From Sinobacterium norvegicum (GTDB taxonomy: Bacteria; Pseudomonadota; Gammaproteobacteria; Pseudomonadales; Sinobacteriaceae), in contig NZ_CAKLPX010000001.1 of the NCBI RefSeq assembly GCF_923077115.1, forward strand, positions 1,612,001-1,676,000: a stretch of 64,000 bases of DNA, given 5' to 3'. Of the stretch, positions 38,884 to 47,885 are shown one piece after another. Below the pieces are notes generated by a model. It was given only the letters and a program-made list of their open reading frames with translations, did no database searches and had not been told where the DNA came from. The translations under genes and the position numbers were made by a program. Position 1 is the first letter of the stretch, and each line of letters begins with the position of its first letter.

Positions 38884-39852
38884 ATGATGAATTGGTCGCA
38901 GGCATGTAGTGAATTACAACAGCGCGGTGAAGCCTATGTACTGGTTACCGTAATAGGCGTGCGCGGCTCAACACCGCGTAACAGTGGCACCAAAATGGTC
39001 GTCACCGCCGAGCAGTTGTTTGGCACTATCGGCGGCGGCCACCTCGAGTATAAGGCGCTGGCCAAGGCACAGGCTTTGATTGCCGGCAATGACAGCGACC
39101 AACACATCGAGCACTTCGCCCTCGGCCCCAGCCTGGGACAATGTTGCGGCGGCAGCGCAACGCTGATGTTTGAATGCTTCGCCCGCAGCGGCATCGACAT
39201 TGCCGTCTTCGGCGCCGGCCACATTGGTAAAGTGTTAGTGCCTATTCTCGCCGGTCTCAATGCCAGAGTGCACTGGATTGACAACCGCGAAAACGAGTTC
39301 CCTGCAGCCATACCTGCCGCGGTTAACGCCATTGTCAGCGACCACCCAGTCGACGAGATCGATGACCTGCCCGCCGGCTGTTACTATCTCATTCTAACCC
39401 ATAACCACCAGTTAGATTTCGACCTCACTGCTGCAGTGATCAAGCGCGGCGACGCCTCTTATCTAGGTGTTATCGGCTCTAACACAAAAGCACTGCGCTT
39501 TCAGAAACGGTTACAACAGCGTCATTTCAGTGCCGAACAAATTGCCTCGATGACCTGCCCCATGGGCAATCTCGATGTGCCTGGCAAGCTGCCTATGGAA
39601 GTCGCTGTTTCGGTCAGTGCCGAGATCATCAGCCACTATCATCAACAGCTACCGGCCCAATCTACACAGCAGGGTATGAGCTGGCGCAATATCAAAACCT
39701 TACTGCAGGTAGAACAGGGGCATTCGATCAGACTGGTCGATTCAGTACCGGCAGAACAGGGAATAAAGGATCAATATATTGCCGAAAATTTCACTCATTC
39801 CGTAACGAGTTACGATACTAACTCCGAACCCACTTCAGATAAGCAAGAGTAA
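38884..39852 (+). CDS. xdhC: Xanthine dehydrogenase accessory protein XdhC
   Basis: A 322-residue protein of the XdhC/CoxI family that binds molybdenum cofactor, helps add its sulfido ligand and delivers it to XdhB. The N-terminal domain holds VRGSTPRNSGTKM and TIGGGHLEYKAL plus QCCGGSA with its paired Cys; a Rossmann fold follows (VFGAGHIGK near residue 111). AGGG lies six bases ahead of the ATG. One base separates it from xdhB, so they are co-translated. Confidence 0.92.
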   Translation: MMNWSQACSELQQRGEAYVLVTVIGVRGSTPRNSGTKMVVTAEQLFGTIGGGHLEYKALAKAQALIAGNDSDQHIEHFALGPSLGQCCGGSATLMFECFARSGIDIAVFGAGHIGKVLVPILAGLNARVHWIDNRENEFPAAIPAAVNAIVSDHPVDEIDDLPAGCYYLILTHNHQLDFDLTAAVIKRGDASYLGVIGSNTKALRFQKRLQQRHFSAEQIASMTCPMGNLDVPGKLPMEVAVSVSAEIISHYHQQLPAQSTQQGMSWRNIKTLLQVEQGHSIRLVDSVPAEQGIKDQYIAENFTHSVTSYDTNSEPTSDKQE

Positions 39853-39856
39853 TATT

Positions 39857-41215
39857 GTGAATCAGACTAAGACCGCCTTACGCAGCCGACGCGTTATTAC
39901 CCCCTCCGGCGAAATTGCCGCCACTGTCATTGTCGATAACGGTAAGATCACCGCCATCGAAGCCTACGACTTTGACGTCGACGAGGGTATTGATCTCGGC
40001 GACAAGGTACTAATGCCGGGTTTGGTCGACACCCACGTTCACATCAATGAACCGGGACGCACCGATTGGGAAGGTTTTGATACTGCCACCCACGCCGCCT
40101 GCGCTGGCGGTATTACCACGCTGGTCGATATGCCACTCAATTGCAGCCCGGTAACCACCACTGCAGCAGCACTTGAGATTAAATTAAACGAGGTCGCCGA
40201 CGGCAAAAAACTGTGGGTAGACTGTGGTTTCTGGGGCGGTATTACCAAGGATAATCTCGACGATTTAGAAGAGTTGATCGACGCCGGTATTCTCGGCGCC
40301 AAATCCTTTACCTGTCACTCAGGTCTCGATGAATTTCCCAACGTCGAAGAAGCCGACCTCAAACACGCCATGCGTATTATGGCCAAGGCTCAACTTCCCT
40401 ATCTGGTACACGCGGAAATGGACGGCGATCCTGAAGCCCTCATTACCAACGAGTACAATACCTTTTTGGCATCGCGACCAAAATCGCTGGAGAACAATGC
40501 GATTGAGATGGTGATCCGTGTTATGCAGCAGATCAAGGCAGAAGGTCTGGAGCCGATTGCCCATATCGTGCATTTATCGAGCGCCGATGCACTGCCACTG
40601 ATACGTCAGGCTCAGCAACAGGGCATCCGCCTTACGGCAGAGACCTGCCCACACTATTTAACGCTGTTCAGCGAAACCATCCCCGATGGCAAAACCGTGT
40701 TTAAATGCTGCCCACCGATTCGCGAGGACAGCAACCGTCAGTTGTTATGGCAGGCCATCAGCGACGGCACCATCAGTAAGGTGGTTTCGGATCACTCACC
40801 CTGCACGCCGCAACTCAAGCACATCGATGACGGTGATTTAAGTGCCGCCTGGGGTGGCATTTCCGCCCTGCAATTCGGCTTACCGCTGATTTGGAGCGAG
40901 GGTGAGGCTCGAGGCTTCAGCCTGGTGGATATCGCACAATTAATGAGTACACAGCCGGCAATTTTTGCCAGCATGTCACACCTCAAAGGCAGTATTGAAG
41001 TGGGCAAGCAAGCCGACTTCTGCGTCTTCGACCCCGATGCCGAATACACCGTCAGCACCGATATGATTAAGCACAAACACAAAATTTCACCCTATGTTGG
41101 CAAGACCGTCAAAGGGCGTATTGAACAGACTTGGCTACGCGGCGCCTGTATTTACCAGCACGACGAATACCTTGGCAGCGCCAGTGGTCAGCACCTGTTA
41201 AAAGGTCAATTTTAA
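39857..41215 (+). CDS. allB: Allantoinase
   Basis: A 452-residue amidohydrolase that opens the hydantoin ring of allantoin to give allantoate. Metal ligands are visible in DTHVHINEPGR near residue 57, the lysine to be carboxylated in GAKSFTC near residue 148, and further His ligands in VHAEMDG and VHLSSADA. The distinctive DHSPC block with its Asp lies near residue 315. The start is GTG four bases after xdhC. Fits AllB rather than dihydroorotase or hydantoinase because of the pathway setting and the DHSPC motif. Confidence 0.95.
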   Translation: MNQTKTALRSRRVITPSGEIAATVIVDNGKITAIEAYDFDVDEGIDLGDKVLMPGLVDTHVHINEPGRTDWEGFDTATHAACAGGITTLVDMPLNCSPVTTTAAALEIKLNEVADGKKLWVDCGFWGGITKDNLDDLEELIDAGILGAKSFTCHSGLDEFPNVEEADLKHAMRIMAKAQLPYLVHAEMDGDPEALITNEYNTFLASRPKSLENNAIEMVIRVMQQIKAEGLEPIAHIVHLSSADALPLIRQAQQQGIRLTAETCPHYLTLFSETIPDGKTVFKCCPPIREDSNRQLLWQAISDGTISKVVSDHSPCTPQLKHIDDGDLSAAWGGISALQFGLPLIWSEGEARGFSLVDIAQLMSTQPAIFASMSHLKGSIEVGKQADFCVFDPDAEYTVSTDMIKHKHKISPYVGKTVKGRIEQTWLRGACIYQHDEYLGSASGQHLLKGQF

Positions 41216-41269
41216 ACCCTATTACTTATATACCGGCAGCAAAACTGCCGCACTAGACGAGATAAAACA

Positions 41270-42262
41270 ATGAGCGCAGTAAAAGAAAAAAATCGTTTCG
41301 AACAACAGTACACCGATCTGCTTAACGAGCGCTGTGGCGGCCAGGCAATCGCCTGCTCCGATGAGTTTTTTGCCGAAAAAGAAAACATGGTAAAAACCGC
41401 AGAGCCAATTTTCCAGGAAGGCGTGTTCACTGACCGTGGTCAAATCATGGACGGCTGGGAGTCACGTCGTCGCCGTGACGGTGGCTATGACTGGGCTATT
41501 TTACAGCTGGGCTTGGTCGGCAAAATCCGCGGCGTCAACGTCAACACCACACACTTCAAGGGTAACGCCCCCGGCAAGATCACATTGGAGGCCTGTAATA
41601 TTGAAGGTCAGCCTAACGATAATACCGAGTGGACTGAAATCATTAGCATGACTGATGTTAATGCACACTTTGAGAACCTGATCGATGTCGACAGCGAAGA
41701 GAGCTGGAGCCATGTTCGCCTCAACATCTTCCCCGATGGCGGCGTCGCTCGCCTGCGTGTCTACGGCGAACCCACTGTTGCCTGGGATAACTTCCTCGAC
41801 GGTGAGTTGGTCGACCTGGCCCTTGCCGCTCACGGTGGCCGTGCCATTGCCTGCTCTGATATGTTCTTCTCTGATATGAACAACCTGCTACAGACCAACC
41901 GTGGCGTGAACATGGGGGACGGCTGGGAAACCAAGCGTCGTCGCGGCCCCGGTAACGACTGGGTTGTTGTTCGCCTCGGCCATGCCGGTGCAATCAAGAC
42001 CGTCGAAATCGATACCAACCACTTTAAGGGCAACTTCCCAGACAGCATCAAGTTGGAAGCCACCACCGCCCAGTCTATCGATGACAACACCGAGTGGAGC
42101 GAAATCATCAGCCAGCGCGCAGCCCAGGCTCACCGCCAACACTTTTACCGCGCCGAGCTTGCCGATACCACAACAGCCTTCACCCACGTTCGTTTGTCGG
42201 TTTACCCAGACGGCGGTGTCAGCCGTCTTCGCATCAACGGCGTACCCTCAAAGGAGGCGTAA
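41270..42262 (+). CDS. alc: Allantoicase
   Basis: A 330-residue enzyme that hydrolyses allantoate to ureidoglycolate and urea. It shows the allantoicase duplication: two homologous halves, each opening with GG(Q/R)AIACSD and continuing through DGWE(S/T)(R/K)RRR, HFKGN and a FPDGGVxRLR or YPDGGVSRLR strand. The two repeats span about residues 20-165 and 185-327. GAGA precedes the start. The stop codon overlaps the uraD ATG by one base (TAATG). Confidence 0.95.
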   Translation: MSAVKEKNRFEQQYTDLLNERCGGQAIACSDEFFAEKENMVKTAEPIFQEGVFTDRGQIMDGWESRRRRDGGYDWAILQLGLVGKIRGVNVNTTHFKGNAPGKITLEACNIEGQPNDNTEWTEIISMTDVNAHFENLIDVDSEESWSHVRLNIFPDGGVARLRVYGEPTVAWDNFLDGELVDLALAAHGGRAIACSDMFFSDMNNLLQTNRGVNMGDGWETKRRRGPGNDWVVVRLGHAGAIKTVEIDTNHFKGNFPDSIKLEATTAQSIDDNTEWSEIISQRAAQAHRQHFYRAELADTTTAFTHVRLSVYPDGGVSRLRINGVPSKEA

Positions 42263-42768
42263 TGGCTATGGATTTAACCACGCTAAATAACAGCTCAAAT
42301 GAAGATGCAGCACATGCTTTTATGCAGTGCTGCGTCAGCGAGCGCTGGGTCGAACGGATGGTTAACAGCCGCCCCTTTGCCGATATCGAGGCGCTGAACA
42401 GCGCCGCCGACAGCAACTGGAAAAACCTCGACGACGCTGATTATCTGCAGGCCTTCGAAGGCCACCCGATGATTGGTGACGTGTCGACACTGCGCGCCAA
42501 GTACGCCAATACCAAAGAGCTGGCCAGCGGCGAACAGTCCAGCGTTAACCAGGCAACAGAAGATGTCATCCAAGCGTTAGCCGCTGGTAACAAGGCCTAT
42601 TTTGAAAAAAATGGTTTTATCTTTATTGTCTGCGCCACCGGTAAATCGGCAGCCGAAATGCTGGCACTGTTAGAGGCGAGATTACCCAACGACAGCGCCA
42701 CAGAAATCGTTAACGCCGCCGAAGAGCAACGTAAAATCACCCGTATTCGTATCGAGAAAATGCTATGA
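42262..42768 (+). CDS. uraD: OHCU decarboxylase
   Basis: A 168-residue enzyme that decarboxylates 2-oxo-4-hydroxy-4-carboxy-5-ureidoimidazoline to (S)-allantoin. Visible features include the all-helical family fold, FEGHPMIGDVS with the key His near residue 68, SGEQSS, and the C-terminal RKITRIRIEKML. AAGGAGG lies seven bases before the first ATG, so the start is well supported; an upstream reading inside alc is not. Start and stop both overlap neighbours, indicating tight coupling. Confidence 0.94.
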   Translation: MAMDLTTLNNSSNEDAAHAFMQCCVSERWVERMVNSRPFADIEALNSAADSNWKNLDDADYLQAFEGHPMIGDVSTLRAKYANTKELASGEQSSVNQATEDVIQALAAGNKAYFEKNGFIFIVCATGKSAAEMLALLEARLPNDSATEIVNAAEEQRKITRIRIEKML

Positions 42769-43106
42769 GCCAGATTACTACTCACGTACTAGATACCGCT
42801 ACTGGCCTACCCGCCAGCAACCTCGCCATTACCTTGTTCGGTCAGCAGAGCGGTGAATTCATCAAGATAAACGGTGGCGTCACCAATGCGGATGGCCGCC
42901 TTCCCGGCCTGCTCGCCGACGATGTTGTACTGGCAGCCGGCACCTACAAAGTGCTGTTTGAAACCCAGGCCTACCACGAAGCCAATCAGCAGGATTGCTT
43001 CTACCCCTATGCCGAAGTGGTTTTCACCATTCCCGGTGACGGCCAGCACTATCACATCCCACTGTTGCTCAGCCCCTATGGCTACAGCACTTATCGAGGC
43101 AGCTAA
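42765..43106 (+). CDS. uraH: 5-hydroxyisourate hydrolase (transthyretin-like)
   Basis: A 113-residue hydrolase that opens 5-hydroxyisourate to OHCU. It ends with the diagnostic YRGS tetrapeptide, which forms part of the active site. The opening THVLDTATGLPASNL and the FYPYAEVVF and HYHIPLLLSPYGYSTYRGS regions match the family. Its ATG overlaps the uraD stop by four bases (ATGA). Cytoplasmic: no signal peptide is seen. Confidence 0.96.
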   Translation: MSQITTHVLDTATGLPASNLAITLFGQQSGEFIKINGGVTNADGRLPGLLADDVVLAAGTYKVLFETQAYHEANQQDCFYPYAEVVFTIPGDGQHYHIPLLLSPYGYSTYRGS

Positions 43107-43107
43107 G

Positions 43108-43605
43108 ATGTCGATGATTACTCTGACACCGAAACCATTGACCGCCGAAGCCTTCGCCCCCTATGGCGATGTGATGAGTGTTGAGACACCTGAAAAGCTG
43201 CTCAATATTAACTATGGCAATACCGAACGTTACCACAACCTTGCCAAGGTCGATGTCAATGAGGCTGACGGCAGCACGCTGATTAATATTTTCCGCTCTC
43301 GGCCACTGCCGCTGCCCATCGATATTAAAATCATGGAGCGTCATCCGCTGTCATCTCAGGCCTTTATGCCACTGGGTAACCAACCTTATCTAGTCGTGGT
43401 TGGCAAAGCTGGTGAGTTTGATGAAAATGCCTTAGAAGCATTTCTTGCACAACCGGGCCAGGGTGTTAATTATCACCGCGGCACATGGCACCACTATTGT
43501 TTAGCCCTGAACAGCGAGAGTGACTTTCTGGTCATTGATCGCGGAGGCGAGGGTAACAACTGCGACGAAGAAGAAGTGCAGCAGACCATTCGCATTGCAC
43601 CCTAA
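43108..43605 (+). CDS. allA: Ureidoglycolate lyase
   Basis: A 165-residue cupin-type enzyme splitting (S)-ureidoglycolate into glyoxylate and urea, the last step of the pathway. The N-terminus (LTPKPLTAEAFAPYGDV) and the RHPLSSQAFMPL, GVNYHRGTWHHY and FLVIDR blocks are family marks; the GTWHH His residues lie in the metal-binding region. GAGG lies eight bases before the ATG, one base after uraH. A reading frame extending upstream into uraH is not supported. Confidence 0.92.
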   Translation: MSMITLTPKPLTAEAFAPYGDVMSVETPEKLLNINYGNTERYHNLAKVDVNEADGSTLINIFRSRPLPLPIDIKIMERHPLSSQAFMPLGNQPYLVVVGKAGEFDENALEAFLAQPGQGVNYHRGTWHHYCLALNSESDFLVIDRGGEGNNCDEEEVQQTIRIAP

Positions 43606-43642
43606 ACAGAAACGTTAGCCATAGATTAACAAAGGTAGACCA

Positions 43643-44983
43643 ATGAAACCGACAAAACTCACCGCAGTACGCGGCAACATATTACATTTTCTTGCCGACC
43701 CTTCGGTGCATGGTGAAGAGGCCTACCAATACGTCGAGGATGGCATTCTATTCTGTGAAAATGGCCATATAAAAAAATTGGCCCCGGCCCATGAAATCCT
43801 CGGCGAGCTGCCCGAGGACGTCGAAATAGAACACTATCCCGGCCACCTTATTGTACCGGGCTTCATCGACACCCACGTGCACTACCCACAGATCGGTATG
43901 ATTGCGGCCTATGGCGAACAGTTGCTCGAATGGTTAGAGACCTATACCTTCCCCACAGAGCGACGTTTCAGTGATCAGGTCTATGCTGAGCAGGTTGCCG
44001 AGGTATTCCTCAATGAACTTGTTAGCTGCGGCACAACAACAGCGTTAGTCTTTGGTACCGTACACCCACAATCTGTTGATGCATTTTTCAATAAGGCTGA
44101 AGCCCGCAACCTACGAATGATTTGCGGCAAGGTTTTGATGGACAGAAACTGCCCTGATTATCTTCGCGACAGCGCCGAAAGTGGCTACCGCGAATCCCGC
44201 GACTTAATCAAGCGATGGCACGGCAAGGATCGCTTGCAATACGCTATTACACCCCGCTTTGCCCCGACCTCAACGCCGGAACAACTCGGCCGCGCCGGTG
44301 ATTTATTGCGTGAAAACCCCGGCGTCTATATGCACACCCACCTGTCGGAAAACAAAAACGAAATTGCCTGGGTACAGGAGCTTTACCCCGACAGCAAAAA
44401 CTATCTCGACGTTTACGACAAATACAATTTGCTCGGCAGCCGTTCGGTTTTCGCCCACGGCGTTCACCTCTGTGACGACGCCTGTCAGCGCCTGGCTGAT
44501 ACCCAGTCAGCCATCGCTCACTGCCCATCGTCAAACCTATTCCTTGGCTCCGGACTATTCCCACTGCAAAAGCTCAAAGAGCTCGGTGTGAAGATGGGCT
44601 TTGGTACCGACGTCGGTGCCGGCACCAGCTTTTCAATGCTGCAAACCATGAGCGATGCCTACAAGATTCAGCAACTGCAGGGATCGACTCTGTCGGCGAT
44701 GCAAGCCTTCTATCGCGCCACCTTAGGCAGCGCCGAAGCCCTCGACCTACACCATACCATCGGTAACTTTGAATACGGTAAAGAGGCCGATTTTGTAGTG
44801 CTGAACCCGCGTTCAAGCACCCTGCTCGATTTCCGAGTCGACCGGGCGCGTAACTTAGAAGAACAACTGTTTGTACTGGCCATGCTCGGCGATGATCGTA
44901 CCGTCAGCGCCACCTATATCATGGGTGAGGCTCAATACAAAAAACAACGCTGCGGTGACAAACACTGTAACCACAACCACTGA
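43643..44983 (+). CDS. guaD: Guanine deaminase
   Basis: A 446-residue zinc amidohydrolase that deaminates guanine to xanthine, feeding XdhAB. The metal-binding DTHVHYPQIGMIAAYGEQLL lies near residue 76, TFPTERRF near residue 105, HTHLSENKNEI near residue 232, and the catalytic Asp in GTDVGAGTSFSML near residue 325. The C-terminus ends in a Cys/His-rich tail (KHCNHNH), which is unusual. AAAGG lies seven bases upstream. Confidence 0.95.
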   Translation: MKPTKLTAVRGNILHFLADPSVHGEEAYQYVEDGILFCENGHIKKLAPAHEILGELPEDVEIEHYPGHLIVPGFIDTHVHYPQIGMIAAYGEQLLEWLETYTFPTERRFSDQVYAEQVAEVFLNELVSCGTTTALVFGTVHPQSVDAFFNKAEARNLRMICGKVLMDRNCPDYLRDSAESGYRESRDLIKRWHGKDRLQYAITPRFAPTSTPEQLGRAGDLLRENPGVYMHTHLSENKNEIAWVQELYPDSKNYLDVYDKYNLLGSRSVFAHGVHLCDDACQRLADTQSAIAHCPSSNLFLGSGLFPLQKLKELGVKMGFGTDVGAGTSFSMLQTMSDAYKIQQLQGSTLSAMQAFYRATLGSAEALDLHHTIGNFEYGKEADFVVLNPRSSTLLDFRVDRARNLEEQLFVLAMLGDDRTVSATYIMGEAQYKKQRCGDKHCNHNH

Positions 44984-44996
44984 TTTTAAAACAATA

Positions 44997-45025
44997 AGCC
45001 CGCTGTCTGCGGGCAACAACGGGCT
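44997..45025 (+). promoter_or_regulatory. Two mutually exclusive hairpins ahead of puuD
   Basis: AGCCCGC at 44997-45003 can pair with GCGGGC at 45009-45014 (loop of five) or with CGGGCT at 45020-45025 (longer loop). The pairings exclude one another, as in an RNA switch, but there is no U-run, so simple termination is unlikely. It may only be a processing or stability element. Confidence 0.3.
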
Positions 45026-45065
45026 TCGACAGCCGTACTGTTAACACTTAAGGGTAGAGACCTCT

Positions 45066-46256
45066 ATGGATGCTTACATCATTGATTCTATGAATCTTAT
45101 CGTGCGCTTCTTGCACGTTATTACCGGCGTTGCCTGGATTGGCGCCTCATTTTATTTCGTCTGGTTGGATAACAATCTAGAGAATCCACCGCAGTGGAAA
45201 AAAGACAAGGGTATTGGCGGCGACCTGTGGGCCATCCACGGCGGTGGTTTTTACGAGGTAGCCAAGTACAAATTAGCACCTGAAAAAATGCCCGAGACGC
45301 TGCATTGGTTTAAGTGGGAGGCCTATACCACCTGGCTGACCGGTATACTGCTGATGAGCATTATGTTTTATCTCGGTGCCGATACCTATCTGATCGACAC
45401 CTCTAAGGCCGATATCAGCCAAGGCACTGCCATTGCCATTGGCCTAACCAGTCTATTCGGCAGCTTTGTACTCTATGAATTGCTGTGCCGCACCCCGCTG
45501 GCCAACTACGGCCTCACCTTTGGCATTATTTGTCTTGTTTACATCACCGCCATGGCCTATGGCCTCAGCCTGATATTCAGTGATCGTGGCGCCTATATGC
45601 ACGTCGGCGCACTCATCGGTACCGTCATGGCCGGTAACGTGTTCAACGCCATTATGCCTGCTCAGCGCGCCCTGGTTGCCGCCGTCACCGAAGGATCAGC
45701 GCCAGACCCTAAGTTTGGTGCCAAGGCGAAATTCCGCTCGACTCACAACACCTATGCCACACTGCCACTGATTTTCATCATGATTAGCAACCACTATCCG
45801 ATGACCTACGGTCACCAGTATGGCTGGTTAATCCTCGCCGCTATCTGCACCATTACGGCCTTTGCGCGTCACTATTTTATCCTCAAGCACCGTGGTATTC
45901 AGAAGCCGAGTATTATTGTTTTCTCTGCTGCTCTGTTCATCGCCTTGTTAGTGGTGATCGCACCCAAGCCTCCCGCTGCAGTAGACGCCGGCACGCCCAA
46001 GGTCAGCTTTGCCAGTGTTAACACCATTATCGAGCAGCGCTGTGTCGCCTGTCACTCCGACGCACCGACACTGATGCCGACGGCACAGGGTGGCGTTAAA
46101 CTCGACCAACCAGCGCTGATTAAGAAGTGGGCACCACGAATTCAAGCCCGTGCCATCAATACCCACGATATGCCTCTGGGCAACATGACCCAGATGACCG
46201 ACGAAGAGCGTGCAAGCCTGGCGACCTGGATCAGCCAAGGCGCCAACATCGACTAA
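45066..46256 (+). CDS. puuD: Membrane urate hydroxylase PuuD with cytochrome c domain
   Basis: A 396-residue fusion: an N-terminal membrane part (about residues 1-300, several helices with the GVAWIGASFYFVWLDN and HTYATLPLIF-type blocks) and a C-terminal cytochrome c domain with CVACH at residues 326-330 and candidate axial Met in THDMPLGNM. PuuD oxidises urate to 5-hydroxyisourate and probably sends electrons to the respiratory chain instead of making H2O2 like uricase. It is the last gene of the purine operon and fills the urate step between XdhAB and UraH. Two strong terminators follow. Confidence 0.94.
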   Translation: MDAYIIDSMNLIVRFLHVITGVAWIGASFYFVWLDNNLENPPQWKKDKGIGGDLWAIHGGGFYEVAKYKLAPEKMPETLHWFKWEAYTTWLTGILLMSIMFYLGADTYLIDTSKADISQGTAIAIGLTSLFGSFVLYELLCRTPLANYGLTFGIICLVYITAMAYGLSLIFSDRGAYMHVGALIGTVMAGNVFNAIMPAQRALVAAVTEGSAPDPKFGAKAKFRSTHNTYATLPLIFIMISNHYPMTYGHQYGWLILAAICTITAFARHYFILKHRGIQKPSIIVFSAALFIALLVVIAPKPPAAVDAGTPKVSFASVNTIIEQRCVACHSDAPTLMPTAQGGVKLDQPALIKKWAPRIQARAINTHDMPLGNMTQMTDEERASLATWISQGANID

Positions 46257-46342
46257 GCTACTGCCCCTGAGCGAGTTGCCAGCCTTGGCAGACTCGCCAA
46301 CCAAACACTGATGCAGGTGTAATATCGCGAACCGCGACCTTC

Positions 46343-46369
46343 AGCGGGCTTATCCAGCCCGCTTTTTTT
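46343..46369 (+). terminator. Terminator of the purine operon
   Basis: AGCGGGCT-TATCC-AGCCCGCT stem followed by a T6 run. Confidence 0.88.
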
Positions 46370-46393
46370 ATGCCTGCGCTTTATTACTGGGCA

Positions 46394-46434
46394 TTAAAAA
46401 GCCCCCGAAGACCACGTCTTCGGGGGCTTTTTAA
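46394..46434. terminator. Bidirectional terminator, second after puuD and for the HlyD gene
   Basis: GCCCCCGAAGAC-CAC-GTCTTCGGGGGC, a perfect 12-bp stem flanked by A5 and T5 runs; it stops read-through from puuD and ends the minus-strand HlyD transcript. Confidence 0.92.
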
Positions 46435-46446
46435 TAGCTTTCAGCG

Positions 46447-47406
46447 TTAATGGAAGGGGAATATATAATTCAACCAAGAGCTGACTCGCAGTATTACCCG
46501 TCGGATAATAGCCACATGTACCGCGTGCTCGGTGTAGATGGCACTTTGTGCGTAGGCACCACCCACCATCAGCTGGCGATAGGGGTCGAAGGCGGGGTCG
46601 GTAATCTTAATAATAACCGGTATGCGGCCCGGTTGAGGGGCAGAACTGGGGTCGATTAAATCGCCACTGGCCTGTACCTGCCCCTGACGCATAGCCGGCG
46701 ATACGGCAAGAATTTCACCGCCAAAAACCTGGCCCGGCAACGCATCAAAAGCGACCTCGGCCTCATTACCTATTTGCAAACGCATCAGATTATTTTGACG
46801 ATACCAGCCGACTAAATACATCTCTTCTTCCGGCAAAAACACCATCACCGGACGCACTGGCAGGGGAACTGCCATCACACCCGGCCTCACCGCCACCTGT
46901 ACCACATAACCATCCGTCGGCGCCTCGACCACCGTTTTACCAAGGTCTCGAACAGCGTTCTCAAGCTTCGCCGCTAAGCTATCGGCTTGTGAACGGTATA
47001 ACTGCGCATCACGTTCACTGCCCAACTTCTTACGGAACAGCTCCTCGGCACGCAGCGCATCTTCCTCTGCCGCGTCATACTGCGCCTGAAAATCATCTAC
47101 GTCATTCTGAAATGGCTCGGGGTCAATAGAAAAGAGTACGTCGCCTTTATTTAAACGGGTACCCGCCTCGGCATGAACAACCAACACCTTGCCACGCACC
47201 TCGGGCACTATCGGCACGGTGACAAAATACTCACGGGTAATCTCCGAATAAGGGTGGTTGTAGTTCATCACAAACACCATCACCCCAACCAGCACAATAC
47301 CGCCGAGACCGGCCGTCGGCACAGACCATTTGTTGAGTGGTATCTTGAATATTTTGAAGATGGCGATACAGATGGCGGTATAGGTTAATAAAATCAATAA
47401 CTCCAT
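46447..47406 (-). CDS. HlyD-family membrane fusion protein (YibH/YiaV-like)
   Basis: A 319-residue periplasmic adaptor with two N-terminal hydrophobic segments (about residues 3-20 and 30-48), then a lipoyl/barrel-sandwich hybrid (VRGKVLVVHAEAGTRLNKGDVLFSID), a short helical hairpin (about residues 105-160) and a second lipoyl half (VEAPTDGYVVQVAVRPG), followed by a beta-barrel. No transporter is encoded beside it. The partner is a DUF3302 membrane protein whose stop overlaps this start (TAATG), the same pair as E. coli yiaV-yiaW. Confidence 0.85.
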   Translation of the reverse strand: MELLILLTYTAICIAIFKIFKIPLNKWSVPTAGLGGIVLVGVMVFVMNYNHPYSEITREYFVTVPIVPEVRGKVLVVHAEAGTRLNKGDVLFSIDPEPFQNDVDDFQAQYDAAEEDALRAEELFRKKLGSERDAQLYRSQADSLAAKLENAVRDLGKTVVEAPTDGYVVQVAVRPGVMAVPLPVRPVMVFLPEEEMYLVGWYRQNNLMRLQIGNEAEVAFDALPGQVFGGEILAVSPAMRQGQVQASGDLIDPSSAPQPGRIPVIIKITDPAFDPYRQLMVGGAYAQSAIYTEHAVHVAIIRRVILRVSSWLNYIFPFH

Positions 47407-47768
47407 TACCCTTCACCTCGCGAATCATCGGCCACGGGGTTCTTCACCCCGGTCAACAGTGCAAACTCACCCTGTAATGTCTCGAGCTGTTGCTCCAACT
47501 CCGCCACTCGGGTCGGCAGCGCCTGCTGACTGTGGTGGCCAAAGCCCCAGCCCCGGTCCTCACGATAAATCGTTGCCCATATCCACAGGAATGGCCAAAT
47601 CACATGGAGAGTAAATAAACTGACCCAACCCGCGGCATGGATGGCATCCTGATGGGGGTGATTTCGGTGCTTGGCGATCTCATAGGGAATATCGTGCAGG
47701 GCAATAATGCCGTAGAACAATACCAGCACGGTAAAGATAAGCACCCCAAGGGCGAAATAATTGAGCAT
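47406..47768 (-). CDS. DUF3302 inner-membrane protein (YiaW-like)
   Basis: A 120-residue protein with two hydrophobic helices (about residues 6-26 and 45-65), a conserved ALHDIPYEIAKHRNHPHQDAI loop between them, and a C-terminal coiled-coil-like stretch. It resembles E. coli YiaW, always paired with an HlyD-type adaptor. The ATG at 47768 has GGAG eight bases upstream; an upstream ATG at 47837 would add 23 hydrophilic residues. Function is unknown. Confidence 0.82.
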   Translation of the reverse strand: MLNYFALGVLIFTVLVLFYGIIALHDIPYEIAKHRNHPHQDAIHAAGWVSLFTLHVIWPFLWIWATIYREDRGWGFGHHSQQALPTRVAELEQQLETLQGEFALLTGVKNPVADDSRGEG

Positions 47769-47885
47769 GACCAGCTCTCCAATCCGTTGATTTATATTCA
47801 TTTGACAGTCTTGAAAGAATAGCAGAATAGTATTCAATACTCATGTAAAATCAATCTCCCCAACCCGCCGCCAATATCGCATACC

